A stretch of DNA of 57,590 nucleotides from RI-92 sp037384645 (GCA_037384645.1 JARRNT010000028.1:1-57590); one strand, 5' to 3'. Positions 6,577 through 16,904 are shown, numbered from the stretch's first letter. Numbers and translations: made by a program. Notes: generated by a model not told the origin, from the sequence alone.

Positions 6577-9500
6577 ATGAGACTGAGCAGACCCAAATCG
6601 CCACAACAATCCCGCCTGCTGGCCCTGTTGGCTATCCTGCTGCTGGCGTGTGGCCTGATCCTGTGGCACGCCTTCGATCAGTTCCGCACCACCGAACAGG
6701 AAAAACACGCCCTGATCAAAACCGCGCTGGACGCTGCCGCCAAGGAACTGAGCATGCACCTGGCGGATATGCGCCGCAGCATCAGCATCCTCAGCGACGG
6801 CCGACGTGTGCAAATCCAGAACCTGGCGGATTCCCCGCTGGACCAGTCGCAATACCAGCGACTGTTTGACCATATCCAGCAGGTCTATCCCGACCTGTTC
6901 GGGCTGATGCTGGCGGATCACACCGGCGATTTACTCCTCGATGATCGCAACCATGAACTGGACGCCGGTATCCGTAACGACCTGCGCCGCTATGCCCGCA
7001 CCGGAATACAGTCTCCGCTGCAGCTTCACCACAACAGTGCCAGCGATTACTTTTATCTGCTAACCCGATCCACCACCCTGATCCTGTACCTGAGCTTCCG
7101 TCCGCAAAATTTCCAGCGTCTGCTAAAGGGCAGTCAACTGCAAAATTACCAGGTCCAGTTGGTCAGCGCGCAGCAGAATGCGCTTTACCCGATCTATACG
7201 GGCGATCAATCGTCAGCAGGCACGCAGCTTGACCCGGCAATCCTCGACAAAATTGATTATGCGGTGACGATCCCGGACACGACCTGGAAACTTGTTGCGG
7301 TCCAGCACAATGCCGGCGCGCTGAGTCCCACCTGGACCTCGGCCCTGTGGGCCTTTAGCCTGCTGCTGTTGCTGGGCAGTACCGCGCTCTGGTTATTACG
7401 GCGTTCCGATAAAGTTGTCATGCAACAAAGTACCGTGCTGCAACGCGAGCAACATCGCCTCAACCACCTGCAGCAAACCACGGTATCCTCAGAACTTAGG
7501 TTCCATGAAAAAATCCGCTCCCTGCTGCTCATGGGACTGGATGAATTCAACATGGACGTGGCCATCCTGTCGCGGGTGGAAGACAACCTGAACATCATTA
7601 TCTCCGCGGTAACACCGGATAACGGCCTGCAACCCGGCGCGAGTTTTAGCATGGGCAACACCTATTGCCGGCATACCTTAAAGCGTGGTGAACCGGTCGG
7701 TATCGAACACACCGATAACAGCCAGGGACTGGATCACCCTTATTTTCGCTCACGGCCAATCCGATCGTTCATGGGCACCACGGTGTTTGTGCATGGCAAG
7801 ATTTACGGCACCCTGCACTTCTCCAGTTATGCGCCGTATCCGGGCAAGTTCACACCGGAGGATTTCCGCTTCCTGCAACTGATGGCACAGTGGATCGGCC
7901 TCGAGATCGAACGGCGCGAATCCGAGCAACAGTTGCAAACCAAGAACCAGTTGTTGCAGGCCATCAGCCGCGCCCAGTCCTACTTCATCAGTGACAACAT
8001 CCAGCCCGGGGCCATGTTCGAACAGATCCTGGCGGACCTGCTGACCCTGTCTTCCAGCAACATCGGATTCATCGCCGAAAATCTCTATGACGAACAGGGC
8101 AAACCCAGGATGCACATCCGCGCCATTAGTGAGCGCTACCACACCAACTCCGAATTGGTGGCGTTCATGGATGACATGATCAGCAGCGCGGAGATCTTCA
8201 ACGGCAGGAATGTGTTCAGTGAAGTCCTGCGCACCGGCGCCCCGCTGATTTCCAACAACCTGAAGGGCGACAACAATCTGCACGAACCAGGCAACGGGAA
8301 AAGCCCGCTCAGCAATTTCCTCGGCATCCCGCTGTATCATGGCACCCAGCTGGTCGGTATGTTCGGCCTGGCCAACAGTCCCGACGGTTATCACGAGACC
8401 TTCCTCTATACCCTGGCCCCGCTGGCCACTGCCTCGGCCAACCTGATCTGGGCCCTGCGCAATGAGCAACAGCGCATCCATACCGACCGCGCCCTGCGCG
8501 AATCGGAAGAACAGCTCAAGCTGGCACTGGAAGGCGCCAACGACGGCCTGTGGGACTGGGATATCCGCACCAACTCGGTGTATTACAGTCCGCGCTGGCA
8601 GACCATGCTGGGTTATGAACCGGGTGATATCAAGCCGCATATCAACGCCAAGGAAACACTCATTCACCCGGACGATTTCGACAGCGTTAAACAAAAACTG
8701 CAGGAACACCTGAGCGGCAAAAGCGCCATCTACCAGAGCGAACACCGGGTCAAAACCCGGGATGAGCAGTGGATCTGGATCCTGGACCGCGGCAAGGTGG
8801 TGGAACACGACAGGGATGGCAAGCCCCTGCGCGCAGTCGGCACCCATACCGACATTACCGAACGCAAGCAGGCGGAAGAGGCGGTGCGCGAGCGCGAAAC
8901 CCGGATCGCGGCGATCCTGGATACGGCAGTAGACGGCATTATCACCATCAACGAGGAAGGCAACATCGAAACCTTCAACCCCGCCGCGGAAAAGATCTTC
9001 GGGTATGAGGCCAGTGACGTACTCGGGCGTAACATCAGCCTGCTGATGAGCGGCGAGGACCGCGAACTGCACGACACCTACATGAAGCGCTACCTGACCA
9101 GCAACGAGCCGCGGATCCTGGGTGTGCGGCGCGAGGTCACCGGCCTGCGCGCCGACGGCACCAGCTTTCCCATGCAGCTGGCCGTGAGTGAAATGCGCCT
9201 GGGCAACCGCCGTCACTATACCGGCATCATTCGCGACATTACCCTGACCCGCCAGGCCGAAAAACTGCTGCAGGATACCATGGCCTTCAAACAGGGGATT
9301 CTCGACAGCGCCAAACTCAGCATCATCTCTACCGATGCCCGCGGCATCATCCAGACCTTCAACGCCGCAGCCCAACAATTACTGGGCTACAGTCAGCATG
9401 AACTCATTGGCAAGGTCACGCCCGAGATCTTCCACGACCGCGACGAGATCAGTCAGCGTTCCATCATGATCAGCGGTGAACTCGGACAATACGTACGCCC

Positions 9501-11999
9501 CGGTTTTGAGACCTTCGTGGCCAAGGCCCGTATCGGCATCGCCGACGAACAGCAGTGGACCTACATCAGCAAGAGCGGTAAACGTTTCCCGGTGGTGCTG
9601 ACCATGACCGCGCTGCACGACAAGCACGACAACATTATCGGTTTCGTGGCCATCGCCCGCGACATCAGTCGCCAGCAACAGGCGGAAGAGGAAATCAGCC
9701 GCTTCAAGACCACCCTGGATATGACCCTCGACTGCGTGTTCATGTTCTCGCCCGAGAACCTGCGCTTTTTCTACGTCAACCAGGGCGCACTGGAACAGGT
9801 CGGTTACAGTTACAACGAATTGCTACGCATGACCCCGGTCGACATCATTACCGAACACGACGAGCAGAGCTTCCGCCGCCTGCTGCGGCCGATGATCGAC
9901 GGCACCCGCAATGCCGTGACCTTCGAGTCCTATCACCGCCACCAGAACGGCAACCTGATCCCGGTGGAGATTTTCCTGCAGTATATCTACCCGGTGGATC
10001 AGGAGCCGCGCTTCGTGGCCATTGTCCGTGACATTACCGAACGCCGGCGCACGGCGGAAAACCTGGCCCACGCCGAAGAGCGCGCACGCCTGTTGCTGGA
10101 ATCCGCCGGTGAGGGTATTTACGGTCTCGACCTGCAGGGCAATATCACCTTCGTCAACCCGGCGACGGCACGCATGCTCGGCTACGACGCCATCGATCTC
10201 ATCGGCAAGCGCATGCACGACTTTGCCCAGTACAGTTACCAGGACCGCAGCGAATACCCCTATCGTTTCAGTCCGACCTACAAGGCGATCACCGAGGGCG
10301 ATATCCAGCGGGTTTCCAATGAGGTTATGTGGCGCAAGGACGGCAGCTGTTTCCCGGTGGAATACACCGTGACCCCGATTCGCAAGAACAACGATATCGC
10401 CGGCGCCGTGGTTATCTTCAACGACATCACCGAACGTAAGAAGGTCGAGCACATCAAGAACGAATTTATTTCCACCGTCTCGCACGAGCTGCGCACGCCA
10501 CTGACCTCGGTACGCGGCTCACTCGGCCTGTTGGTCGGTGGTGCCGGTGGCGAACTGCCGGACCAGGCCCAGACCCTGGTCGATATCGCCAATAAAAATA
10601 CCGAGCGCCTGCTGCTGCTCATCAACGATATCCTCGATATCGAAAAGATCGAGTCCGGCAAGATGGTTTACCACTACAAGCTGGTCAACCTCCACGACTT
10701 CCTCGAGGCCGCGATCCAGGCCAACCATGCCTACGGCCAGCAGTTCGATGTCAAATTCCGCATCAGCCAGTGCCCACAGGACATCACGGTCTACGCCGAT
10801 GAAGACCGCCTGATGCAGGTCATGAACAACCTGTTGTCCAATGCCGCCAAGTTTTCCACGCCCGGTGCCCGGGTCGAATTGTCCGCCGTGCAACGCATGC
10901 AGAAAGTCCGTATCTCGGTAACCGATCATGGCAAGGGCATCCCGCAGAATTTCCAGAAACACATCTTCGAAAAATTTGCCCAGGCCGATGCCTCAGACAC
11001 CCGCAGCCTCGGCGGCACCGGACTGGGCCTGAGTATCAGCAAGGCCATTGTCGAACAACACGGCGGCCGGATCGATTTTATTTCGCGTGTCAGCTTTGGC
11101 ACGACCTTTTATTTCGATTTACCGATCTGGACCCGCAGCCAGGATAAGTCACCGCCCCGGCTCAGCGGCGCGGCCAAGTATCGGATTCTCATCTGTGAAG
11201 ACGATGCCGACATTGGCTACATGCTGCGAATCATCCTGTCGCAATCCGGTTTCGACACCGACATTGCACGCACGGTGGAGCAGGCCAAGCAATACATCAA
11301 GGACAATCATTACCTGGCGGTGACCCTCGACCTGGCCCTGCCCGATGCGCAAGGCCGGCCCTATGACCCGGAAGGCATTCGCCTGATCCGGGAACTACGC
11401 CGTCAGGATCGGACCCGCGAATTGCCCGTGATCGTCATGTCGGCCATTGCCGACCAGGCGCAGCGCCGGCTCAACGGCAGTGCCTTCGGCATCGTGGACT
11501 GGCTGGAAAAACCCCTGGACGAGACCCGCCTGTTATCCGCAGTACAAACCATCGCGAGTTACAAACAGGGACTGCCGCGCATCCTGCACGTGGAAGACGA
11601 TCCGCTCATCTATGAAATGGTCAGGGTATTGCTGCGCGGTCACGTGGACCTGGTGCTGGCACCCAGCCTGTACGACGCCCACCAAAAGTTGCGCGAAGAG
11701 GTTTTCGATCTTATCCTGCTCGACGTTGAACTGACCGACGGTTCCGGTCTCGATCTGATCCGCGATCTCGATGATGTTGAATACATGCCGCAGGTGGTCA
11801 TCTTCTCCTCTCACGAGATGTCGAATACATGCCGCAGGTGGTCATCTTCTCCTCTCACGAAGTGGGCAAGGATGTCGCACAGAAGGTCAAGGCTGCCCTG
11901 GTCAAATCCAAGGATAGCCGCAAGGAACTCATCAATGTAATCATGTCCGTGATCAATGAACGCGATGATGCCGATGGCCCGCAGCAATATCTCAATTAA
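6577..11999 (+). CDS. Giant multi-PAS hybrid sensor histidine kinase, frameshifted near its end
   Basis: Chosen start ATG 6577 (MRLSRPKSP); the open frame reaches back to 6487 but runs into the terminator. Domains by residue: membrane helix 14-32, periplasmic sensor to about 252, helix 253-275, GAF about 308-445, second GAF about 452-628, five PAS regions between 640 and 1290, HisKA with phospho-acceptor His1303 (SHELRTP), HATPase to about 1515, receiver 1 with Asp1585, receiver 2 with Asp1716. A 44-base tandem duplication (11773-11860) shifts the frame inside receiver 2; as written the frame stops at 11940 after about 40 unrelated residues. Without the extra copy the protein is 1792 residues and ends at 11999, seven bases before the next gene. 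It is likely a sensor for energy or redox state, but no ligand can be named. It probably passes phosphate to the adjacent response regulator. Confidence 0.85.
11773..11860 (+). repeat. 44-bp tandem duplication inside the hybrid kinase gene
   Basis: Copies 11773-11816 and 11817-11860 are identical except at one base (T at 11778, C at 11822). The length is not a multiple of three, so it breaks the second receiver domain. The twin event at 53627-53714 has the same unit length. Confidence 0.95.
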
Positions 12000-12005
12000 A
12001 CCAGC

Positions 12006-12395
12006 ATGACGCACGCACTGAAACGAATACTTTACGTGGAAGATGAACCGGATATCCAGGCCGTGGCCCGGATTGCCCTGGCCCATGTCGGCGGGTTTGA
12101 ACTGGAGATTTGCGCTTCCGGCCAGGAGGCACTGGAACGCGCAGCACCCTTTCAGCCCGACCTGCTGCTGCTGGACGTGATGATGCCGGGCATGGACGGC
12201 GTCACCACCCTGCACGAATTACGCAAACAGCCCGGACTGGAAACCGTTCCCGCCATGTTCATGACCGCCAAGGTACAACCCGCTGAAGTTGCACAACTGC
12301 GGCAACAGGGCGCGATTGACGTGATCCCCAAGCCCTTCGACCCCATGACCCTGTCAGAAAATATCCGCAGCCTCTGGCAAAAGCATTTCGCCTGA
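12006..12395 (+). CDS. Single-domain response regulator
   Basis: A 129-residue stand-alone receiver (CheY-like). The acidic pair EDE near residue 13, the phospho-acceptor Asp in LLLLDVMMPGMDG near residue 58, the MTAK Thr region and the KPFDP lysine-proline turn near residue 107 are all present. It starts 7 bases after the restored stop of the hybrid kinase, so the two form an operon and are probable partners. It has no output domain, so it may act as a phosphate relay or by protein contact. Confidence 0.9.
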   Translation: MTHALKRILYVEDEPDIQAVARIALAHVGGFELEICASGQEALERAAPFQPDLLLLDVMMPGMDGVTTLHELRKQPGLETVPAMFMTAKVQPAEVAQLRQQGAIDVIPKPFDPMTLSENIRSLWQKHFA

Positions 12396-12636
12396 TAACG
12401 GCCCCTGCCGCAACGCTGGATTATTAACCTACAGAAATTGTGACATTAAAGTCACGGCGACGGCCTGAACAACTTCGCCCGCTTGCCCACCCTGGCGCCC
12501 TCTGCAGGCAGGTATTTTGCCGTAAAAACAAATAGATAGCCTTATTACATGGGCGCAAAAACTGACAAAAACGCTAGGGCTATTAATTTTTTATTAAATA
12601 TATTGCAACCGCGTCATCCTGAAACCTGAATACACC

Positions 12637-13011
12637 ATGGATGATTTACAGGAGCGGGTCGCCTTCCTGTGCGAGAACGTCAAGACCTATCACTCTGATA
12701 CCGGTTTCATCGGGGGGTTTGTCGCACTCAATAGCTGTGCCGTGTCCAATGAGGGCTCTACCGTCGGTCAGGCCGTGGAAAGCCCGCTGAAGGGTAAAGA
12801 GGCTCTGATCATTACCTTCTGGAAATCCTTCGAGGACCACGAGGAATCGCACAAGTCCGAAACCTTCCAGCCGCTGTTCAAGCAGGTGCTGGAACTGTGT
12901 GAAAACGGTAACGAGGAAATCGCCTACGAGATGCTGTGGCAGGGCAAGGCCTATTCCGAGGAAGAAGCCAGGGCCGCCCGTGAGGCCAAGGAGAAACACA
13001 AGGCCGCATAA
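12637..13011 (+). CDS. Hypothetical protein, possibly of the antibiotic-biosynthesis-monooxygenase (ABM) fold
   Basis: A 124-residue soluble protein with no signal peptide. The central stretch IITFWKSFEDHEESHKS resembles the strand-helix signature of ABM-like ferredoxin-fold proteins, where a Trp and a 'W..e.H..H' helix are typical. The C-terminus is a charged helix rich in Glu, Ala and Lys. No good Shine-Dalgarno sequence is visible before ATG 12637. It stands alone between a response regulator and the c-di-GMP riboswitch. The fold assignment is a weak pattern match; the function is unknown. Confidence 0.6.
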   Translation: MDDLQERVAFLCENVKTYHSDTGFIGGFVALNSCAVSNEGSTVGQAVESPLKGKEALIITFWKSFEDHEESHKSETFQPLFKQVLELCENGNEEIAYEMLWQGKAYSEEEARAAREAKEKHKAA

Positions 13012-13108
13012 CAGCTTGTTAAAATCATCATGGATAAAGGCGTGGTGAGGTAGTGCATCGCAAATAATTTTTATCCGGATTTGTCCGAAAGTTCTCTCAC
13101 ATTTTTAT

Positions 13109-13135
13109 TAAAGTTTCCCCTGCTGAAACCGACAG
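13109..13135 (+). promoter_or_regulatory. Sigma-28 (FliA)-type flagellar promoter
   Basis: TAAAGTTT at 13109-13116 is identical to the E. coli FliA -35 consensus. After exactly 11 bases comes ACCGACAG (13128-13135), which keeps the CCGA core of the -10 consensus GCCGATAA. The start point predicted 6-8 bases downstream coincides with the 5' edge of the riboswitch aptamer. This would place the following operon in the flagellar/motility regulon. Confidence 0.6.
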
Positions 13136-13139
13136 TATC

Positions 13140-13238
13140 TCTCAGGTGCTAAGGGCAAACCCGCCGAAAGACGGGGACGCAAAGCTTCCGATCTACGGGT
13201 TACGACCCGAAGATAGCGGGGTTACCACGATTTGCAAT
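13140..13238 (+). promoter_or_regulatory. GEMM-I cyclic-di-GMP riboswitch
   Basis: The conserved GEMM-I aptamer pieces appear in order: AAGGGCAAACC, a P2 hairpin closed by a GAAA tetraloop, GGGGACGCAAAGCTTCC, a P3 hairpin (CGGGT/ACCCG around 13196-13209) and ATAGCGGGGTTACC. This RNA class binds cyclic-di-GMP. About 170 bases separate the aptamer from the first start codon of the downstream operon, and no U-run terminator is visible there. Control may therefore act on translation; the direction of control cannot be read from the sequence. Confidence 0.93.
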
Positions 13239-13366
13239 ATACCGGCAATTGCTGGTGTTGCGTCCGGCCTCTTATCTCCTGCATGTCTGTACCAAAAAGA
13301 TGCTACTGACATGCGACATCGCTCCCAGACACTTTGAGTGGTATACAAACCAGCCTGACAGCGGGC

Positions 13367-13384
13367 CACCCCTCCTCAGGGGTG
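13367..13384 (+). promoter_or_regulatory. Hairpin between riboswitch and first start codon
   Basis: CACCCCT and AGGGGTG pair around CCTC, ending 11 bases before the GAGAGGT ribosome binding region (13396-13402). It could belong to the riboswitch expression platform. Confidence 0.4.
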
Positions 13385-13407
13385 CTAATTGTGTCGAGAG
13401 GTATGTG

Positions 13408-14601
13408 ATGTTTTTGAAAGATGGCATGTTGATGCCGGGGGAAGAAGTAGAAACAGCATCATTCACCGTGGTCACGCTCGGATTTGAAGAGCGCACACGC
13501 AACGTTTTAAACCATTCACTTCGCAGAAAATCCGTTGGCGTTTGCCAGTTGGGTGAAGCCCAACAGGCACAGGTCGCATTGCTTGATCTCGATAACAGCG
13601 GCGCCAGATATCTTCTTTCTGAATTCCAGCAAAACTACCCGGACAAGGCAGTCATTGGCATCGGCAGGCAGCAAACTGACCTGCCGGTTCAGGCCTTTGT
13701 CACCATACCACTTAACCAGGAACAACTCCTGGACACCATATTCAAGCTTGCCAATATGGAAATCTCACGGACAAAAAATATGATTACCGATGACAAAGTC
13801 GCCCGCGCCATGCAGGCACTGGAAAACAAGAAAATTGCCAGCTCCATTAACAAACGCGCGGAACAGAACCAGCCCAGAACGGCGGCAAAACGCGCCATGC
13901 CAGGCAAGACCGATGAAATGTGTTTCAACCCGGAGCGCTTCCTGCTCGGTACAGTCATCGGGGCTGTTACCCGGTGCAGCGCTGGCAAGGAGACGGCCGT
14001 CCTCAGATGCTGGAGTGATCGGGTCATTGTCATTGATCCAGGCCAGGGGAAAGTCAGCACCGATCTGAACGACAACCAGATCCGCACACTGGCGATTGCG
14101 CCGATCGACGATAACCTTTCATCACCCATCCACGTGAATTTCTATCCATCGGACGAAGTAAACAACGAGCTGGACACTGCCTTCAGGACAAATGGACTGC
14201 GCCATTTTCCACAGGAAACGTTCCTGTGGGATCTGGGTTTACTGACATGCCGCGGCCGTATTCCTGTGGAATTCACGGTTTGCAATCGCCATTATTTGCG
14301 GCGCTGGCCCAATCTGACACGCATAAACGTACCCGCCAACGCGATGCGAATTTTATCCTACTGGAGCCAGCAGCCCTGCAGCCTGATGGATATAAAAGAG
14401 CAACTGGATATCCCGCTGCAGGACGTCTTTTCAGTTTTCAGCGCGGCCTATGCCGCCGGTCTCACCGGTGAGGCCAAACGCTGTTCCGATCAGATCATGG
14501 AGTCCGTCGATCTGAATGATCACAAGCGCAGGGGCCTGATGACTTCCATTATCAATCGCCTGCGCGGCAATAAGTCAGAACAAATTTCCAGGACTGCCTG
14601 A
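13408..14601 (+). CDS. Pseudo-receiver / winged-helix protein, first gene of the c-di-GMP riboswitch operon
   Basis: A 397-residue protein from ATG 13408, placed after GAGAGGT. The frame stays open upstream to 13249, but that part overlaps the riboswitch leader. Residues of about 15-125 have receiver-like strand and helix spacing (VALLDLDNSG, AVIGIG, VTIPL) without a clear set of receiver catalytic residues, so I call it a pseudo-receiver. The middle part has no recognised domain. Near residues 310-365 a segment with PANAMRILSYWSQQPCSLMD, then a helix and 'IPLQDVFSVFSAAYAAGLTGE', looks like a winged helix of the type seen in DUF742/CvnC proteins. It lies 8 bases before the GTPase gene. It may be an adaptor or DNA-binding output of the GTPase module. 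The domain calls are by pattern only. Confidence 0.75.
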   Translation: MFLKDGMLMPGEEVETASFTVVTLGFEERTRNVLNHSLRRKSVGVCQLGEAQQAQVALLDLDNSGARYLLSEFQQNYPDKAVIGIGRQQTDLPVQAFVTIPLNQEQLLDTIFKLANMEISRTKNMITDDKVARAMQALENKKIASSINKRAEQNQPRTAAKRAMPGKTDEMCFNPERFLLGTVIGAVTRCSAGKETAVLRCWSDRVIVIDPGQGKVSTDLNDNQIRTLAIAPIDDNLSSPIHVNFYPSDEVNNELDTAFRTNGLRHFPQETFLWDLGLLTCRGRIPVEFTVCNRHYLRRWPNLTRINVPANAMRILSYWSQQPCSLMDIKEQLDIPLQDVFSVFSAAYAAGLTGEAKRCSDQIMESVDLNDHKRRGLMTSIINRLRGNKSEQISRTA

Positions 14602-14609
14602 GGTCAGCT

Positions 14610-15143
14610 ATGTCTGTTTACAAAATCATTTTTACCGGACCGGTGGGCGCAGGCAAAACCACCGCAATCGCTTCGATCAGTGATATTGAGCCGTTTCAGA
14701 CCGAAGAACTGGCAAGCGATGAAACCAGAAACATGAAGGAAAACACCACTGTCGCCATGGACTACGGCATGTTGAAACTCGAAGACGGTGAACGCATCCA
14801 CCTGTACGGGACACCTGGACAGGAACGATTTGATTTCATGTGGGACATCCTGACTGAAGGTGGTATCGGTCTGGTCCTGCTGCTTAACAACGCCAACCCT
14901 GACCCGCTCAGGGATCTGGAATTCTATCTCAGCGCATTCCGCTCATTCATCGATGAAAGCGGGCTCGCCATTGGCGTGACCCGTATGGGCGAGAGCGGTA
15001 AACCCAATCTCGATGACTATGCCAGGGTGCTGGAAACATACGACCTGCACTGTCCGGTGTTCGAAGTGGATGCGCGCAATTCGGAGGACGTGATCCGACT
15101 CACCAGTTCGCTGCTGTATTCAATCGATCCGGGGCTGCACTAG
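14610..15143 (+). CDS. CvnD-like small GTPase
   Basis: A 177-residue Ras-superfamily-like GTPase. The P-loop is G10-PVGA-GKT17, the switch I region reads NTTVAMDYG (residues 45-53) and the switch II region reads LYGTPGQERFDFMW (65-78). These match the CvnD family of Streptomyces conservons and related bacterial GTPases. As in that family, the usual G3 aspartate is replaced by Gly67, and the NKxD guanine-specificity motif is not obvious (VTRMGES is at that place). It probably cycles between nucleotide states under control of the neighbouring roadblock proteins. GAGG precedes the ATG, and the next gene begins 2 bases after the stop. Confidence 0.85.
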   Translation: MSVYKIIFTGPVGAGKTTAIASISDIEPFQTEELASDETRNMKENTTVAMDYGMLKLEDGERIHLYGTPGQERFDFMWDILTEGGIGLVLLLNNANPDPLRDLEFYLSAFRSFIDESGLAIGVTRMGESGKPNLDDYARVLETYDLHCPVFEVDARNSEDVIRLTSSLLYSIDPGLH

Positions 15144-15145
15144 AC

Positions 15146-16468
15146 ATGAATTTATTGGCTTTGCGCAAGTTCGGTATCGCCTTCGGCGACAAGATTATCC
15201 TGCGGTCAGTCGATCTTGATATCCCGGACACTGGTTGTTTTGTCCTGATGGGACCCGCAGGGACCGGCAAGTCCACCCTGCTGCGCACCCTGTGCGGTAT
15301 CAATGAGGCCGTGGCCAACATGCGGACCTGGGGCGAAGCAAGCTATGCGGGGGCACAACTGGGCGAACGCGAGCGCCCGGCCCTGGTCGCGCAAAATGTC
15401 CGGCTTATGCTGGCCAGCATTCTCGAAAACATCATGTACGAATTGCCGGAGCGCAGGTCATTGACCATCGCGCAACAACGCGATCTGGCCAGACGCCTGT
15501 TACTCCTGGCCGGGCTGGATGATCTCATCAATGAACTGGATTCGCCGGTAGTTGAATTGCCTCTCGCTCTCCAGCGCCATCTCGCCATCATGCGGACCGC
15601 GGCCGCCAGCCCACGCCTGCTGTGCATTGATGAACCGACCACTGGCTTAAGCAATGCCGAGAGCGAGGCCCTGCTGTCGTATGTCAAATACCTGGCCGAC
15701 CGCCACGCCGTACTGATCGTCCTGCATAACCAGCAGGAAGCCCGCCAGCTTGACGGCAATACTGCGCTACTCGCCGGTGGCTGGATCCAGGAGTCCAGCG
15801 CCAGTGCAGAATTCTTCAGCCAGCCGGCAAACCAGGTTACCCGGGAATATATCCGCAATGGCATCTGTACCGTGCCATCACCGAACACCAAACCGGAAGA
15901 CCTGGATGAATTCTCGGAATACCCGACACCACCGCCCATGCTCGAAGAGGCCACCAATTACGTCAGCGATGCCTATGGTCCACGCGGTTTTTTGTGGCTG
16001 AAAAAGGGATTACTCGCCGGGACGCCCAAGCCGGGAATCGTGGTCAATGAAGAATACGATCTAAAAGCCCTGCAACGCGTCAACATCAGGGTCCTGATTT
16101 CGCTTACTGAAGAACGCTTCGATTCCGATCTATTGCATCGCTATGGGATTGAAGGCTGGTGGATGCCAATCACCGATATGGATGCGCCACCAGTCGATGA
16201 AGCCATCGAGATGTGTCAAAGGGTTTCACAGCAGATGTCTGAACACCATGCTGTTGCTTATCACTGCAAGGCCGGCCTGGGCCGTACCGGGACCATGCTG
16301 GCCGCGCAATTGATCTGGGAAGGCAGTACCGCACTGGATGCATTGGAGAAATCCCGCAGGGTTGAGCCACGCTGGGTGCAATCTGAGCGGCAATTACAGT
16401 TTCTGGAGGATTTTGCCTGTGCCGTTGCAAATCTACACCAGAAGATTCGACAAAACGTCGTTAATTAA
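15146..16468 (+). CDS. ABC-type ATPase fused to a dual-specificity protein phosphatase
   Basis: A 440-residue fusion. Residues 1-225 form an ABC ATPase: Walker A GPAGTGKST at 36-44 and Walker B LLCIDEPTTGLS near 161-172. The LSGGQ signature is replaced by LPLALQRH, so standard ABC dimer chemistry is doubtful. No membrane segment is present, nor is a permease gene nearby. After a linker, residues of about 280-435 form a dual-specificity/tyrosine phosphatase with the P-loop HCKAGLGRTG (His373, Cys374, Arg380) and a candidate general acid Asp in MPITDMDAPP. The phosphatase looks catalytically complete. The gene sits between the GTPase and a roadblock gene with 2- and 20-base gaps. It could remove a phosphate from a Ser/Thr/Tyr-phosphorylated partner or act on a lipid or nucleotide; the substrate is unknown. 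Confidence 0.87.
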   Translation: MNLLALRKFGIAFGDKIILRSVDLDIPDTGCFVLMGPAGTGKSTLLRTLCGINEAVANMRTWGEASYAGAQLGERERPALVAQNVRLMLASILENIMYELPERRSLTIAQQRDLARRLLLLAGLDDLINELDSPVVELPLALQRHLAIMRTAAASPRLLCIDEPTTGLSNAESEALLSYVKYLADRHAVLIVLHNQQEARQLDGNTALLAGGWIQESSASAEFFSQPANQVTREYIRNGICTVPSPNTKPEDLDEFSEYPTPPPMLEEATNYVSDAYGPRGFLWLKKGLLAGTPKPGIVVNEEYDLKALQRVNIRVLISLTEERFDSDLLHRYGIEGWWMPITDMDAPPVDEAIEMCQRVSQQMSEHHAVAYHCKAGLGRTGTMLAAQLIWEGSTALDALEKSRRVEPRWVQSERQLQFLEDFACAVANLHQKIRQNVVN

Positions 16469-16488
16469 CCCGAATCAAGGAGATTATT

Positions 16489-16893
16489 ATGTCAGTTGAA
16501 CTTGCTCTACAAAAAGCCATTACGGAAATTCCGGAGTGCGTGGCTGCCGGTTATGTTGATTTAAGCACGGGGATGTTGCTCGGCATCAAAACCGTTGACT
16601 CACATCCGCAGGAAGTGATGGATATTCTCGCTGCCGCCACGGCCGATCTTTTCCAGGGTCCCAATGTACTGACCATCGAGAGCCTGTTCAAAAAGGCCCG
16701 CGGCGTCCAGGATGGCAGGCATTATTTTCAGGAAATCATCGTCAACAGCGACAACCTGGTACACGTTTTTATTCGTTCCAAGGACAACGAAGATCACGTA
16801 AGTTGTTTTGTTTGCCGCAGGAGCGCCAATCTCGGCATGGCGATCACCAAGGCGCGTCAGTGCGTCGTTTTCGTGCAGGAAGCGGCAGCCTGA
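16489..16893 (+). CDS. Roadblock/LC7-like protein (first of two)
   Basis: A 134-residue small cytoplasmic protein from an ATG preceded by AAGGAG. The pattern of an N-terminal helix, 'CVAAGYVDLSTGMLLGIKT', a long helix, central strands and a C-terminal 'NLGMAITKARQCVVFVQ' helix fits the roadblock/longin fold. These proteins bind small GTPases as activators or scaffolds (MglB, CvnB). It differs clearly from the other roadblock protein at 17579, so the pair may work as a heteromer or on separate partners. A perfect 11-bp hairpin follows the stop. Confidence 0.7.
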   Translation: MSVELALQKAITEIPECVAAGYVDLSTGMLLGIKTVDSHPQEVMDILAAATADLFQGPNVLTIESLFKKARGVQDGRHYFQEIIVNSDNLVHVFIRSKDNEDHVSCFVCRRSANLGMAITKARQCVVFVQEAAA

Positions 16894-16904
16894 TGCGCCA
16901 CGAT

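Noticed and set aside
7750..9378. 542-residue minus-strand frame inside the hybrid kinase gene
   Set aside because: Antisense shadow of the GAF/PAS region, which has clear family motifs on the plus strand.
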